DNA of 64,000 bases, taken from contig JAKSZP010015881.1 of the NCBI GenBank assembly GCA_022478985.1, forward strand, positions 121,954 through 185,953, read 5' to 3'. Shown in pieces: positions 24,901 through 36,394 of this stretch; the stretch's first letter is position 1, and every line of letters starts with the position of its first letter. This DNA is from Massospora cicadina. Its lineage: Eukaryota; Entomophthoromycota; Entomophthoromycetes; Entomophthorales; Entomophthoraceae. A program made the position numbers and the translations under genes. The notes beneath the pieces are model-generated. The model was not told where the DNA came from. It saw only the letters and a list, made by a program, of their open reading frames with translations, and ran no database searches.

Positions 24901-25690
24901 TCCACCAAAGTGGAAAATCCTGGCGATGCAACTTCAGGAGGGTGGAGTTTGTACCAATGTGGGGGCTTAGCCACTGTGACAGGTAGGTGGTAGGTTATCA
25001 AGACCAGCCAGTGGTCGGAGAATTCAATTTTCATTGTTTGGAAGTGGGAAATGTGAGGTTGGAATTTTGCTGGCATAAGGATAAGGTCTATGTGGGTCAT
25101 GGACCTTAATTGGCCATTGTGGACGTGGGGTCACATCATGTTTTTGAGCAGTGGGGCTCGCCGTGGCATCACATCCATTAACCCAAGGGTGGCCTTTAGA
25201 ACGCGGAGTTCTATGTGACCCTGGGGGGCGTGGGAGGATGAAGGCCAATGGTCCGTTGGTGTGTTTAGCCAACAGTTCATATCACCGATTATGAAAGGGT
25301 CTGGGGGTAATGGGAGGGATTTGACCGATGATAAAAATTCCCAACGTTCTCATGTACAGGTTGGGGCATAGATGTTGATGATAGCATGTGCCACGTTGGC
25401 CCATGAGAAAGTGACAATGAGGACTCATCCATTGAGGAAGGATTCTGACAATAAAAATTTGAAAAAATTGTTTTTCTGAACTAGCACCCCACAGTGCTCT
25501 GACCAAAAGGATAGGGATGCGAGAAGCATGGTTTTTCAAGCATCCTTGGAACCTCATGTACAGTGGGACTCCTGGATGGCCAGGATATCCACAGGTAAAT
25601 TTTTTGTAAAAAACTCGGTTTTTTAGCCCAGGATGGTGAGGCCTTGAGTCCAGCGATATTCAATGTCCCTAAAGTGAAGGTTTCCCCCAT
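21944..25690 (-). pseudogene. LINE A2 ORF2: endonuclease, RT, C-terminal CCHC finger
   Basis: Endonuclease starts near 25690 (GETFTLGTLNIAGLKAS). It keeps THIDLILMP near 25100 and FSDHWLVLI near 25020, so the Ser-Asp-His box is intact. RT spans about 24364-23400: KCPGLNGIPYEFYKKYF, QFGFIP-like HFGFIPRRL, FLDQQKAYDRVNW, GLRQGDPLSP and FADDCVVG (catalytic box intact, near 23640). The C-terminal region (23100-21944) has GMGLLDFKAHAAKILGTW and SRVDYLDMMDIPYSIETQ. A finger CVVCGQYGTLFHRLEKC (CX2CX7HX4C, near 22500-22450) resembles the L1 C-terminal Cys motif. Several frameshifts inactivate it. Confidence 0.88.
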
Positions 25691-25696
25691 TGCACC

Positions 25697-26960
25697 TTAG
25701 GTGCGAGGGGGTGGGCACCTGGGCCCACTAGCCTCCTCTAGATCCCTACAGGCCTTCATGGCAGCGCATGTGTTTGCAGCAACACTATCAGTAGTTTTGT
25801 TGGCTTTAGCAGAAAGGTTCGCGTTGGCTTTTGCCTTCGCTTTTTGTTTCCCCAACGTCAAATGAATTTTTTGCGGTGTGGATGAGTTTGGTTCACCAAC
25901 AATCAGGTCACAAAAAATTTTCAGGTAGGTTGGACCACAAGTCAGTTTTGACTGGAGCTTGGTTGTAAAAATTGGGTGAAATCGAGTCACCCATTGGATC
26001 CTCAGATTGGGTGGCCTAATTGGCATGGGCTTCCCAATCTGATTGGTTGATGGATTCCTGAGTTGCTTCTGCTGCGAAGGTTTCAATGTCCTCCTGGCGT
26101 TGGGAGTGTGGGATAGCGGTGGTAACTTTGGCTGCTTCCTTGTCCGCAGCCCTGCGGGCCTGCTTGGCCTTCTTCCACTCTTGCGGGAAAATAGGTTTTA
26201 CCAGTAGCAGCCTTGTGCTCCCCATGGGAAAGCCTCTTTGGTGCTTGCGGTTGGTTCGGAGTGCACCTCTCCGCTGGCCATGGCTGCCAAGGGGTGCTCT
26301 TGGAATGTGATGCCCTCCTTGGTGGGGCATACATGTGCCTTATGGCTGAACGCGTCACAGTGGGTGCAGATGGGGGCGCTGTCCACGGTTACCCAGAAAG
26401 GGTAAGTGTATGCCCTTCAATATTGATATATGTGGAGTGCGGGATCTGGGTTAGGTCCTTCACAATCCTCAGTTGGGGTCAGAACTGCGATGGCTTTGCC
26501 GGTGCACAGGTGTGGCATCAGTGTAAAGCATTGCATCTCAAAAGATTGTATTTCGCTGTAAACGGTGAAACCATCTTTCTAGTGCTGCTCCAAAATGGCA
26601 CGTTTTACCATAGTAGGCAAAAAGTCAAACGTGAGGAAAATTTGGTTGGATTTTGTCCATCTGGTGCATTTGGTTTCGATGATCCATTGCCCTTTGGGGA
26701 GGTAGATCACTATGCACACCACAGCAGCTTCATCTGCTGCCTCCTTGTTTTCAAAGCTGAGGTCCAGCCAACCGCGTGACATGGAGTGAGGTGTGATGTA
26801 CACTGCAGTCAGGAAAAAGATGTGCACATCCTCACAAAATTTTTCTTATAAAGCCATTTGTTGGATGTCCAGAAACATGTGGACTCCATATTCCACCGAT
26901 GAAAGTGGCTGGGAGTGCAGCGTATTGATGTACTGGTTGCATCATGCTTGCCAAGCGAGG
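25697..26960 (-). pseudogene. LINE A2 ORF1 protein with intact zinc knuckle
   Basis: The core near 26830-26570 reads GWLDLSFENKEAADEAA and FLTFDFLPTMVKRAILEQ. The CCHC knuckle CTHCDAFSHKAHVC is intact at 26327-26368 and is followed by PTKEG. A lysine- and alanine-rich tail (KAKANANLSAKA, near 25830) ends the protein just before ORF2. The upstream N-terminal region (LDIQQMAL, EKFCEDVH) is readable to about 26960. ORF1 proteins of this kind bind element RNA. At least two frame breaks are present. Confidence 0.78.
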
Positions 26961-27212
26961 ATTTCCAGGGAAATAGTGACCGCTGGTTTTTTTATATTTT
27001 TTTCTATTCCGCTGGTTTCTATGGGGTGTTTTCAAACGTTTGAGGCCGCGGGCCTACCACCTGCTCCTCTTACCTTACTTGCCCAACTGCTCCCTGACAT
27101 GGGCGCAGACTAATCTCCTCTGTGAGATTATCAAACTAGAATCAGACTTGAATTTAATAAGTTGCAAAAGTGATTGCAACAAGAGAGAAAAGTTTTAATC
27201 TTATCCAATAAA

Positions 27213-30200
27213 GATCCCAGCAAGAACAAATACTCTTGTCTGGTTGAGTACCCATTTTCCGCTTTAAATTTACATTATACCACTGCTGGACAAAATACAA
27301 AAAATTGCCTGAATCAGTGGATGCTAGGGACAGTATACCATTTTATGCTGCGGATGAGATAGTAATTAAGCCGAGTGAACTAAGAGTGGTTGACACCAAG
27401 ATCACCCTCCAAATCCCACATCACTGCTTTTTGCACCTCGTGAGTATTGATAGTGTTAGCCCCCTAGAGCCTCGGGTATTGTCTGGAATTTTAGATCCAG
27501 CTTACCAGAGGCCTATTACTCTGCTGTTGGGGAACCTCACTGCAAAGGACATTGTTGTAAGAAAACACCAGGAGATTGGTAGAGGCTTGTTAGTCCCTGT
27601 GGAGTATGTTGAACAAATTCACTCCTTTGGCTCTACATTGGATATGGGCTTGCCCTCAGATAATCTGGTATGTACCTTACCTAATGTCCATATCTCGGAT
27701 GAGTTGACCCCAACTGAACTAGAAAATGTTCACGCTCTACTGGATGACTTTAGCGACATATTCTCCAAAACAGATAATGACTATGGCCACATGAAGAGCT
27801 GGTGCCACTCCATTGATGTGTGTGATGCCTATCCCATTTGGTCAAAACCTTACCAAAAATCTAAGGTGGAGAAACAGCAAATAATGACGGAACTCAAGTA
27901 GTTACTAGGCGCAGAGTTACTAGTTCCTTCACAAAGCCCTTGGTCTTCTCCCCTTATGCTCATCAAAAAGAAAAATGGAGGTCATTGAATAGTCATGGAC
28001 TACTGAAAATTAAATAACCTCATGAAAAAGGATAGCTATCCTATCCCTCAAATTGATGCCGCCCTGACACAGCTCTCTGGCTCTAACTTTTTCTCTGCCA
28101 TGAACTTGGCTAGTGGCTATTGGCAAATGGACCTTTCTCCTGAGGACCAGGAGAAATGTGCTCTCATTTGCAGTGAGGGCCTGTTCCAACCCACTCAATT
28201 ACCTCAAGGGTTATGTAACGCCCCTGCATCTTTCCAGCGTGACATGGATCACATACTGCAGGACTTGAAATTAAGTTGTGTCATTGTCTATCTCAATGAC
28301 ATCTTGGTGTTCTCAAAAATCTTTAACAAACATCTGGATCACTTAAAGGAGGTGTTTCAACGCTTACATAAGTCTAATATCAAGTTGAAACCATCAAGGT
28401 GTACCTTCTTCCAAAGGAAATTAGATTTCCTTGGACATTCCATTTCCTAAAAGGGGATTCATTCCATTCAAGATATAGTTGAAGCAATTTTAAAAATGCT
28501 CTCAAAAAATTTGTGGGATATACAGGTGTTTCTAGGGATGATGGGGTATTATCATCAATTCATCCCTATGTTTGCACAACTCAGTGAACCTCTCATTCGC
28601 CTGCTGATTAAGAACACCACCTTCCAATGGGGTGCTGAACAAAAAGCCGCTTTTGAGACGATGAAGCTTCTACTAAATAACCTTCCTATATTGAGGTAGC
28701 CTGACTATGGTAAACCATTTATTCTGTTTACCAATGCCTCTGACTATGCTATTGGGGCCATCTTAGGCCAACTGGATGAAAATGGTGTTGATCATCCTGT
28801 ATCATATTTTAGCAAAATGCTGTCAAAGGAGGAACGCAACTGCAGTGTAACAGAGAAGGAGTGCCTTGCCATTCTGTTAGCTGTAGAACATTACCGCCCC
28901 TTCCTGTATGTGACCACTTTCACTGTGGTTACTGACCATGCTTCGCTTAAATGGCTACAAAACATGAAGGACCCTACTGGCCGGTTATCTCGCTTGGCTC
29001 TAAAGCTCTAGATCTATGATATGAAGATTGAACACCGTGCTGGGACCCATCACATGAATGTTGATGGGTTGACCCAACTTCCTGTCCTCCATTTTGATAA
29101 TAATGAAGCGGAGAGGTTATATGATCTTTTAATGACCCCAGATGAATGGGAGGATGAGGATGAGCCTGTTCAGAAGATGCTAGCCCGGCACTCCTGTAAC
29201 ACCAAAGTGGAAAATGGGAAGCTATATAAGCAGGTTGGCACAAAATGGCTGCCTTACTTTTGGCCCTCTGAACGTGTACCTGCTATTCTGGAAGCTCATT
29301 ACACCCTAGGTCATGGGGGATCCAAGAAAACTTATAAGTGGATCAAGAATCGGTATTACTGGGATGGGTTTATGGAATCAATTGTTGACGTCTTGGAAGC
29401 CTGCCTTACATGTAAAAAGCAATCCGGTTTCAAGATTAGATACCAGTATCAACCAACTACCCCCCAACAACCATTCCACACATCAGTTTGGATGTAGTAG
29501 GTCCCCTTCCTCAGACTACTAGTGGAAATAGATTTATTCTAGTAGCGATTGATCACCTCACTAAGTGGGTGGAAGCTGTGGCTCTTCCTGCACAAACGTC
29601 CAAGGCCACCGCTACTATCTTACATCAAAACATCTTCACTCATCACTCATCACTCATCACGGCTGCCCTCAAGTACTACTTTGCGATAATGGTAGGAACT
29701 TCACCTCCTGAGTAGTCAAAATATTGGCCACTTCCATGGGAGCCTAACAACTATTCTCAGCTCCCTATAATCCTTCCACAAATGAGACAGTGGAAAGAGC
29801 AAATGGAACCTTGGTTTCCATTTTGCGAAAGATGGCCTCATCTGATCCTCTTCACTGTGATCAATACTTACATAGCGCTCTTATGGCATACAAGACTATC
29901 TATCACTGGAATTTGAAAATGTCTCCATTCAGTGTTTTGTATGTAAGGGAACCAGGATCCAGCTCTCTTAGCTAAAAATGTGTTTACTTCCAGAGTTGAG
30001 AACCCTGAGAAAGTTATGAGAAAATTATCTCAGCGCATCATCCAACTCCATTTGAAGCAATGACTAATTTAGGAAAAACGGTGACCAATGAAGGGCAGGT
30101 TGCTAATGAGCTCTTAACCCCCTTCCAACATTCCAAGTGTCCAATATGGTATTATACTACCATAATCGCATAGCTCCTAGGAGTGATAAACTTGGGTCCA

Positions 30201-30335
30201 TTTAGGAGGGTCCTTTCACTATCACCTACAAACGAGGCAATGAGTATTCCATAAAATCTTTGGCTACCAAGTTTACTATAAATTGGGTTCATGGCCGATT
30301 CCTATGACCCTATTCTCACCCCAACATTCTTGAGG
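27213..30335 (+). pseudogene. pol: G1 pol: RT, RNase H, integrase
   Basis: Continues from 19977. A 198-codon frame (27305-27901) precedes RT and includes PITLLLGNLTAKDIVVRKHQ. RT at 27930-28450 has MDYXKLNN, KKDSYPIPQID, FSAMNLASGYWQMDLSP and VIVYLNDILVFSK, so the catalytic YxDD box reads YLND. RNase H (28720-29010) begins FTNASDYAIGAILGQ, with Asn where the catalytic Asp is usual. Integrase keeps its zinc site (HYTLGHGG, then CLTCKK, 29290-29420), DVVGPLPQTTSGNRF (29490) and VERANGTLVSIL (29790). A 14-nt slippage at 29637-29657 shifts its frame. Dead. Confidence 0.9.
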
Positions 30336-30341
30336 GGGTGA
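30332..30341 (+). promoter_or_regulatory. G1 polypurine tract
   Basis: GAGGGGGTGA sits directly before the 3' LTR start TGCTGAACATTTGCCC (30342). The tract also codes the last residues of pol (LEGV). G0 has an equivalent tract at 36847-36857. Confidence 0.8.
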
Positions 30342-30499
30342 TGCTGAACATTTGCCCTCCCAGCTGCCAATGAAGAATGTTTTGGGTCAAAAGCAGCTAA
30401 CAAGGGGAAATGTCAGCCATTTGCATATTTCCGATACTAACTCTAGTTATTTAAATGATAATAGTAATTTAAATTTAAATTTAAATTTATTGCAGGGAA

Positions 30500-33400
30500 G
30501 GCCAACCATGGGACGGACACTTCCGAATATGACTCAGGAAATACAAACTTAGTACCAGGGGAGGCACCCCAGAGAAGCGATGCTATCTCTTGTTGCCGCC
30601 GGGAACGCCACTTATGGGGAGGGGAGGGAACGTGTGAAGGGGCCGTAGCCACTATTGAGCACGTGTGGAGGAAGGGTCTGATTTGATGAACCAGACTGGG
30701 AACCAGGAGGAGACCAGCTGTCAGCGACGCGGTGGGAGGTATCCAAACATCCACACTAGAAAGTGGTCCACCAAATGAGACCAGAATCTGTGGACAGCTT
30801 CTGGGAGGGTGGGGGTGGAGCCTGTGATGGCATCCAAGACGATCGTGTGGATAGTCCAAATGCGCGATTACAACCACCAGAGCATGGAGGGAGGGTGAAA
30901 GGGGGAGGCCATTGATAAAGCAAACATATCTCTTGACAGACTGAAGGGATGCGTTTGATCCTGGCCCAGCAGACGTTGAACTTCGCGCCATATCACTTTA
31001 GAGGTGGGGCACTTCTCCAGGCGGTGGAACAGCGTTCCATACTAGCCACACATGACACAGGATGAGTGTAAAGCGTTAGAGCGCTCAGCTGTACAATACA
31101 CCCACCTCAGGCAGCGCCACACATGGGAACAGATTTGAGGCTGCAACAGAGGATGGTGTGCGTATTTCCAGATAGTCTTTTGGGTCTCAGTGGAATAAGG
31201 GATGTCCATCATGTCCAGGTAGTCCACCCTGAATAGGACATGGGGTCGAATGGGGATCACGCCATCATGGATGGGTAGCCCCTGTACCTCTTGTGTGAAC
31301 TGAGGAGAGGGGCGGCCTCTTTGGGTTGTATGTCCGCTAATACGAATTCTCCACTCTGCGCTTCGCATGGAGAGTAGGATTCGTTTGTAGTGGGTTTTAG
31401 TCCCGTGAGGACCTGTGGCCGATGTGTGTGATGCGAGGTATTTCATCAGGGAGTGTGGGTTTGATGGATTGTTGAGGCCCAAGGCTCGGGAGAAGTTGGA
31501 GCAGGCTGCGCGGGACCAGTGTTGGGATGGGAGTGTTGGAGCGGTGATGGCCGCGATCCAGGTGCCCAAGATCTTGGCAGCATGGGCTTTGAATTCAAGC
31601 AGGCCCATGCCACCTTGATGATGGGGCCAAACATGACCTCTATCCGTACTGGTGGAGGGCGGCCTGACCAAAGCCATCCTTGCAGCAAAGCATACAGGGA
31701 TTTGAAGAAGCTTGGGGAGAAGGGGATGGCATGGGCTCCGAACCAGACTTTGGATAGGAGCATAGAGTTGGCAAGAACAACCCTGCCAGTGAGGGTAGTA
31801 GGGTGGGCTTTGAGAGAGGCGATTCGCTTCATCATGTTGTCCATTATACGGCACTCCATTACTGCTGACGCATATCCGCCTGCCTCCATCCACACGCCCA
31901 GATGGCGCACCAGTCCTATGGTAGGACGTGGCACGAAGGGGAGCACCAGTGGAGCGGTGTGTGTTGAGTTAGTAAGGCGTGGATGTGGGCGAGCAGATGG
32001 GCCGGGTTGGGAACTAATTGCTGGGGCCCAGCAGTTCTGAAACTGACCAAGGAGGATGATTTTGGTTTTGGAGGCGTTCAGTGCCGCGTTGACTACCCGG
32101 GAATATTCCTGGATGAGGGTTTCAAATGCGCATGCATCTTTGTTATTAGACACCCCCACCACGCAATCATCTGCAAATGCCATCATCTTGACTGGGGTTG
32201 GCCTGGCACATGGACCCCAGTGAGTTGGGCATTCACATTTCGCAGTAGTGGGTCAAGGCTGAAGTTGTATAAGATTGGGCTGAGGGGGTCCCCTTGTCGC
32301 AAGCCCCTTTGAGGGCGGACTACTTCCGTTAGGAAGCCTGGGCCACGCACTGCCATTGTCACAGATTCCGTGAGCAGCATTACCCAGTTTATGAAGCGGG
32401 GGGTAGGCGGAATTGATGGAGGCAGGCCCTTAGGTATTCCCAGTTTACTCTATCATAGGCCTTTTGTTGGTCCAAGAATACCACTGCCCCATAGGCTGTG
32501 GACTGACATGCATTAGCCACAGAGTGCATGTTATCCCAAATTGACCTTCTGGGTATGAAACCAAATTGTTCTGGGGAGATGGTGGCAGATGCTACAGTCC
32601 CTAAATGGTTAGCCATGATTTTTGTTAAAATTTTGGTGTCTGTGTTTGTTAGAGAAATGGGGCGCCAGTTGGCTAAGTCAAGCTTATCCCCTTTCTTGAA
32701 GAGTGTGACAGTAAAGGCATCATGTCCTCCTGGTAGGAGGCGTGTTTCCAACAGGCTTTGGTTAAGTGAGGCTAGCAGCAATGGGGATATATATTTGAAA
32801 TATTTTATGTAGAGCTCATATGGAATGCCATCTGGGCCTGGGCATTTTTGGTTTGGCGCACCATGAATGGCTGTCCATAATTCGTTCGGAGTAATTATAT
32901 TCATTATTTCTGGGTATTGGAAAATGGTGCAGATATGAGCTCGGTTGAGAAATTCTGCCATTTCAGCTGGCCTAATTGGTTCAGCTCAGTATAACTTGAA
33001 GTAATATTTTTGCATTTCAATTGCCACTTCGGCCGGTGTGTCCACAATGGAGTTATCCAATCTTCACACCTGTGTGCAGGCCACGCTCTGGCAAGGTGCG
33101 GAAATTTTTTTAAAGAAGTATGCGGTGCACTTGTTGCCTTTAGTGATGCGTGTGGCCCTGTATTGGACACAAACCTGATGTTTGTGTTGCCTTTTGAGTG
33201 CATTGAGGTGGGCGGCTTCCTCCACCCACTTCCAGCCCCATACAGGGCTGTATCCTGTGGCTGGAATGTTGGACTCCAAGTGGGCCAATTCTGCCAGAGT
33301 GCGCGAGATAGCCGCTGATGTGGCTCATGAGCGTCTGGAAGATAGATGGCGATAGTGGCAGATGGTGTCCTCTTTGAAAGTTGCCCATGTGGAAATGGGG

Positions 33401-34235
33401 TCCATGCAAAACGGTGCAACAAATGATTTTACCAAAGTTGCCTCTTCCACCCATGTGGAAAATCCTGGCGACGTGAGCTCGGGGGGCAGATTTTGCACCA
33501 ATGTGGGGCCTTTGCAACTGTGACGGGTAAGTGGTAGGTTATTGAGACAAGTCGGTGGTCAGAGAATTCCATTTTCATTGTTTTGAAGTGGGAGATGTGG
33601 GGTTGGAATTTCGCTGGCATTAGAATAAGGTTGATGCGGGTCATGGACCTTAATTGCCGTTATGGAGGTGGGGATGCATCATGTTTTCGAGCAGTGGGGC
33701 ATGTCATGGCAGCGCATCCATTAACCCAAGGGTGGCTTTTAGAACGCATAGTTCTATGTGACCCTGTGGGGCGTGGGGTGAGGGAGGCCACCGGTCTGTT
33801 GGTGAGGTTAGCCAACAGTTCATGTCACCAACTAGGAAAGAATCAGGGGGTAGCGGGAGGGATTTGACCAACAAGAAAAATTCCTGACGCTCATGTGCAC
33901 CATTTGGGGCATAGATGTTGACGATTATGTGCGCAATGTCTTCCCACGAGAGGGTGATGACAAGCACTCAGCCATTTAGGAATGTTTCTGAGGATGTGAA
34001 ATTTGAAAAAATTATTTTTAAATTAGCACCCCACAGTGCTTCAACCAAAAGGATAGGGATGGGAGGAGCATTGTTTTCCAAGCTTCCTCGGAACCTCATG
34101 GACAGTGGGACTCCTGGATGGCCAGGATATCCACGGGTAAATTGTGTTGTAAAAACTCAGTTTCCTAGCCTGGGATGGGGAGGCCTTGAGTCCAACGATA
34201 TTCAACGTCCCTAAAGTGAAGGTTTCCCCATCACA
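30500..34235 (-). pseudogene. LINE A3 ORF2: endonuclease, RT, C-terminal CCHC finger
   Basis: Endonuclease motifs are IVNIYAPNG and LVGDMNCW (33900-33820), TRINLILMP (33640) and FSDHRLVSI (33570), all with key residues intact. RT (32961-32050) reads KCPGPDGIPYELYIKYF, LANWRPISLTNTDTKI, QFGFIPRRS, FLDQQKAYDRVNW and GLRQGDPLSP. A frameshift at about 32185 precedes FADDCVVGVSNNKD. The C-terminal region (31893-31040) contains GMGLLEFKAHAAKILGTW and FRVDYLDMMDIPYSTETQ, ending in SSCVMCG of the CX2CX7HX4C finger. Only a few lesions separate long open blocks, so this copy may be fairly young. Confidence 0.9.
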
Positions 34236-34237
34236 CC

Positions 34238-35660
34238 TTAGGTGCGAGGGGGTGGGCCCCCAGGCCCACCAGCCTCTTCAAGGTCCCCACAGGCTTTCAC
34301 AGCAGCATGGGTGTTAGCAGCAACGCTATCGGGGTTTTTGTTAATTTTTGTGGAAAGAGTTGCGTTGGCTTTGGCCTTCACTTTTTGTTTTCCCGACGTC
34401 AGACGAATCTTTTGCGGTGTGGATGAGTTTGGTGCACCGTCAAGTGGGCCAAAAAAAAATTTCAGTTGGGATAGGTCCCAAGTCAGTTTTGACTGGAGCT
34501 TGGGTGCAGTGATTGGGTGAGATTGAATCTCCCATCGGATCCTTGGATTGAGTGGCCCACTCAGCATGGGCTTTCCAATCTGATTGGATGATAGATTCCT
34601 GAGTTGCTTCTGCCGCGAAGGTCTCCATGTCCTCCTGGCGTTGTGAGTGTGGGATGGCAGTGGTGGCCTTGGCTGCTTCCTTGCCCGTGGCCCTACGGGC
34701 CTGCTTGGCCTTCTTCTGCTCCTGCGGGGAGATGGGCTTTACCAATAGGTAGCAGCCTTGTGCTCCCCACGGGAAAGCCTCCTTGGTGCTTGCAGTTAGT
34801 TCGTAGTGCGCCTCTCCGCTGGCCATGGCCGCCGAGGGGTGCTCTTGGAATGTGACGCCCTCCTTGATGGGGCATGAGTGCGCCTTATGGCCGAACGTGT
34901 CACAGTGGGTGCGGATGGGGGGCGTGCTGTCCACGGTTACCTGGAATGGGTGGGTGGTATGCCCTGTGATATCAATAAAAGTGGAGTTTGGATCTGGTTT
35001 AGGTCCTTTGCGATCTCCTCAGTTGGGGTCAGAACTGCAATGGCTTTGCCAGTGCACAGGTGTGGCATCAGCATGAAGCGTTGCATTCAAAAGATTGTAT
35101 TTTGCCATATATGGCGAGACCATCTTTCAGTTGTTGCTCCAAAATGTCACGTTTTACCGTAGTAGGCAAAAAGTCAAATGTGAGGAAAATTTGTTTTAAT
35201 TTTGTCGATCTGGTGCGTTTGGTTTTGATGACCCATTGCCCTTCAGGGGGGTTGACCACTATGCGCACTGCTGCAGCCTCATCTGCTGCTATTTTGCTTT
35301 CGAAACCTAGGTCCAGCCAACCACATGACATGGAGTGAGGTGCAACATACACCGCGGTTGGGAAAATTTTGTGTACATCTTCACAAAATTTTTCCCATAA
35401 AACCGTTTTTTGGATGTCCAGATACACATGGACTCTGAATTCCACCAACGAAAGTGGCTGGGAGTGTGGCGTGTTGCTGTAATGGTTGCATTGTGCTTGC
35501 CACACAAGTATCTCTGGGGAAATTGTGACCGCCAGTTTTTTGAGATTTTTGTCTATTCCACCCAGATTCTCCGGGGCATTTTTGAACGTTGGAGGCCGCG
35601 GGCCTTCCGCCTGCTCCTCTTACCTTGCTTGCCCAACTGCTCCCAGACATGGGCGCAGAC
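34238..35660 (-). pseudogene. LINE A3 ORF1 protein
   Basis: The 145-codon block at 35505-35068 includes FRVHVYLDIQKTVLWEKF, EDVHKIFPTAVYV, CGWLDLGFESKIAADEAA and FLTFDFLPTTVKRDILEQQL. A second block (34934-34440) has the knuckle as IRTHCDTFGHKAHSC, with Arg where A2 has the first Cys. A Lys/Ala-rich tail (KVKAKANATLSTKI) ends near 34240, just before the ORF2 endonuclease. The Gly-[WY]-[LF]-Asp-Leu-Gly-Phe core is also present in the family B protein. Confidence 0.8.
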
Positions 35661-36394
35661 TAATCTCCTCTGTGAGATTATCAAACTAGATTTAGTCTTG
35701 AATTGAATAGGTTGCAAAAGTGTTTGCAATGAGAAAGAAAAGTTAAATGATAATAATAATGATATCAGCCAAAAGACCCTGGATGATTCTTGGTGGAACC
35801 CCAAGAATTGGGGTAACATGTTTACAAATAGCACACGGGCAAACAACTCAAAAACATGTAGTTGGATTCCTCTGACTTCTGGACATTCATTCAACGGTTC
35901 CTCCCCTGCCACCTCTGGTTTGTCTAAAACACCTACGTGGGGACTACCCCCTTTATAGGCGTTGTGGAGGTCCCCTGAGGTGAGAGTACCTTACCCAGCG
36001 GTGATTGGGTGAAATACATTTAGACATTACCAAATGGGTACATCATGCCCCAAAACCCCATTTCGTCTATTATTTGCCCTTATGTTCCCAAAAATTCATG
36101 ATATCTTATAAGCTATTGTACCATATTTCCTAATATGGAATGCAGTTTATAATATTCCACATGCTACTATGAAACCTTTCTATTCTTGATATTTACCATA
36201 GTTTAAATAATGAATGTTGGTATCTAGTTAAACACTTTTTTTGCTCTAACTTGCGCCCCAAAATAAAAACTTAAAAACCGCTCAGTTTTTACTTCTATTA
36301 AAAGTTTAATCTATAAGTTTCAAAAGTATTTTTGTGGATATCCCGCCGCGTTCAGTACCTGTGAGTCAGAACCCTTGCAGGATCCCACATTGCT

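Larger units (their letters stand above)
21931..27193 (-). mobile_element. LINE A2, full length (5.26 kb)
   Basis: Flanked by TTTAATTTTATCCAATAAA (21912-21930) and TTTAATCTTATCCAATAAA (27194-27212), a 19-bp TSD with one mismatch. The 3' end (left) starts with a TTTAAA-type repeat, then the shared A/B terminus. The 5' end (right) has a perfect 7-bp stem with a 6-nt loop (27161-27180) followed by AGAGAAAAG. It landed beside B1: its target overlaps B1's right duplication. ORF1 and ORF2 are both recognisable and both broken. Confidence 0.93.
30469..35742 (-). mobile_element. LINE A3, full length (5.27 kb), in G1 3' LTR
   Basis: Flanked by TTAAATGATAATAGTAAT (30451-30468) and TTAAATGATAATAATAAT (35743-35760), an 18-bp TSD with one mismatch. 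The empty site can be read in the 5' LTR at 14750-14775. The 3' end has a TTTAAA-type tail. The 5' end carries the stem-loop GTTGCAAAAGTGTTTGCAAT (35711-35730) and AGAAAGAAAAG. It is the closest relative of A2, collinear over its whole length. Confidence 0.94.
14623..36389 (+). mobile_element. G1 Ty3/Gypsy retrotransposon with four nested insertions
   Basis: A complete LTR retrotransposon inserted into G0's integrase region. Removing S1, B1, A2, A3 and their target duplications leaves about 7.6 kb: LTRs of about 754 and 756 bp, a PBS, gag, protease, RT, RNase H, integrase and a polypurine tract. It is related to the G0 it sits in. Both pol active sites checked are mutated (RT box YLND; RNase H FTNASD where Asp is usual), and stops occur throughout, so it is dead. 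Nesting order gives relative ages: G0 is older than G1, which is older than its LINE and solo-LTR insertions. Confidence 0.93.
30342..36389 (+). repeat. G1 3' LTR (split by LINE A3)
   Basis: Parts 30342-30468 and 35761-36389 give about 756 bp, matching the 5' LTR (about 754 bp). It ends GATCCCACA, followed by the TSD TTGCT (36390-36394). Compared with the 5' LTR there are scattered substitutions and small indels. Confidence 0.9.

Noticed and set aside
30463..30486. TTTAAA microsatellite (also 21928-21945 and 51195-51215)
   Set aside because: It sits exactly at the 3' junction of A3, A2 and B4, so it is the repeat-type tail of the LINEs, not an independent repeat.
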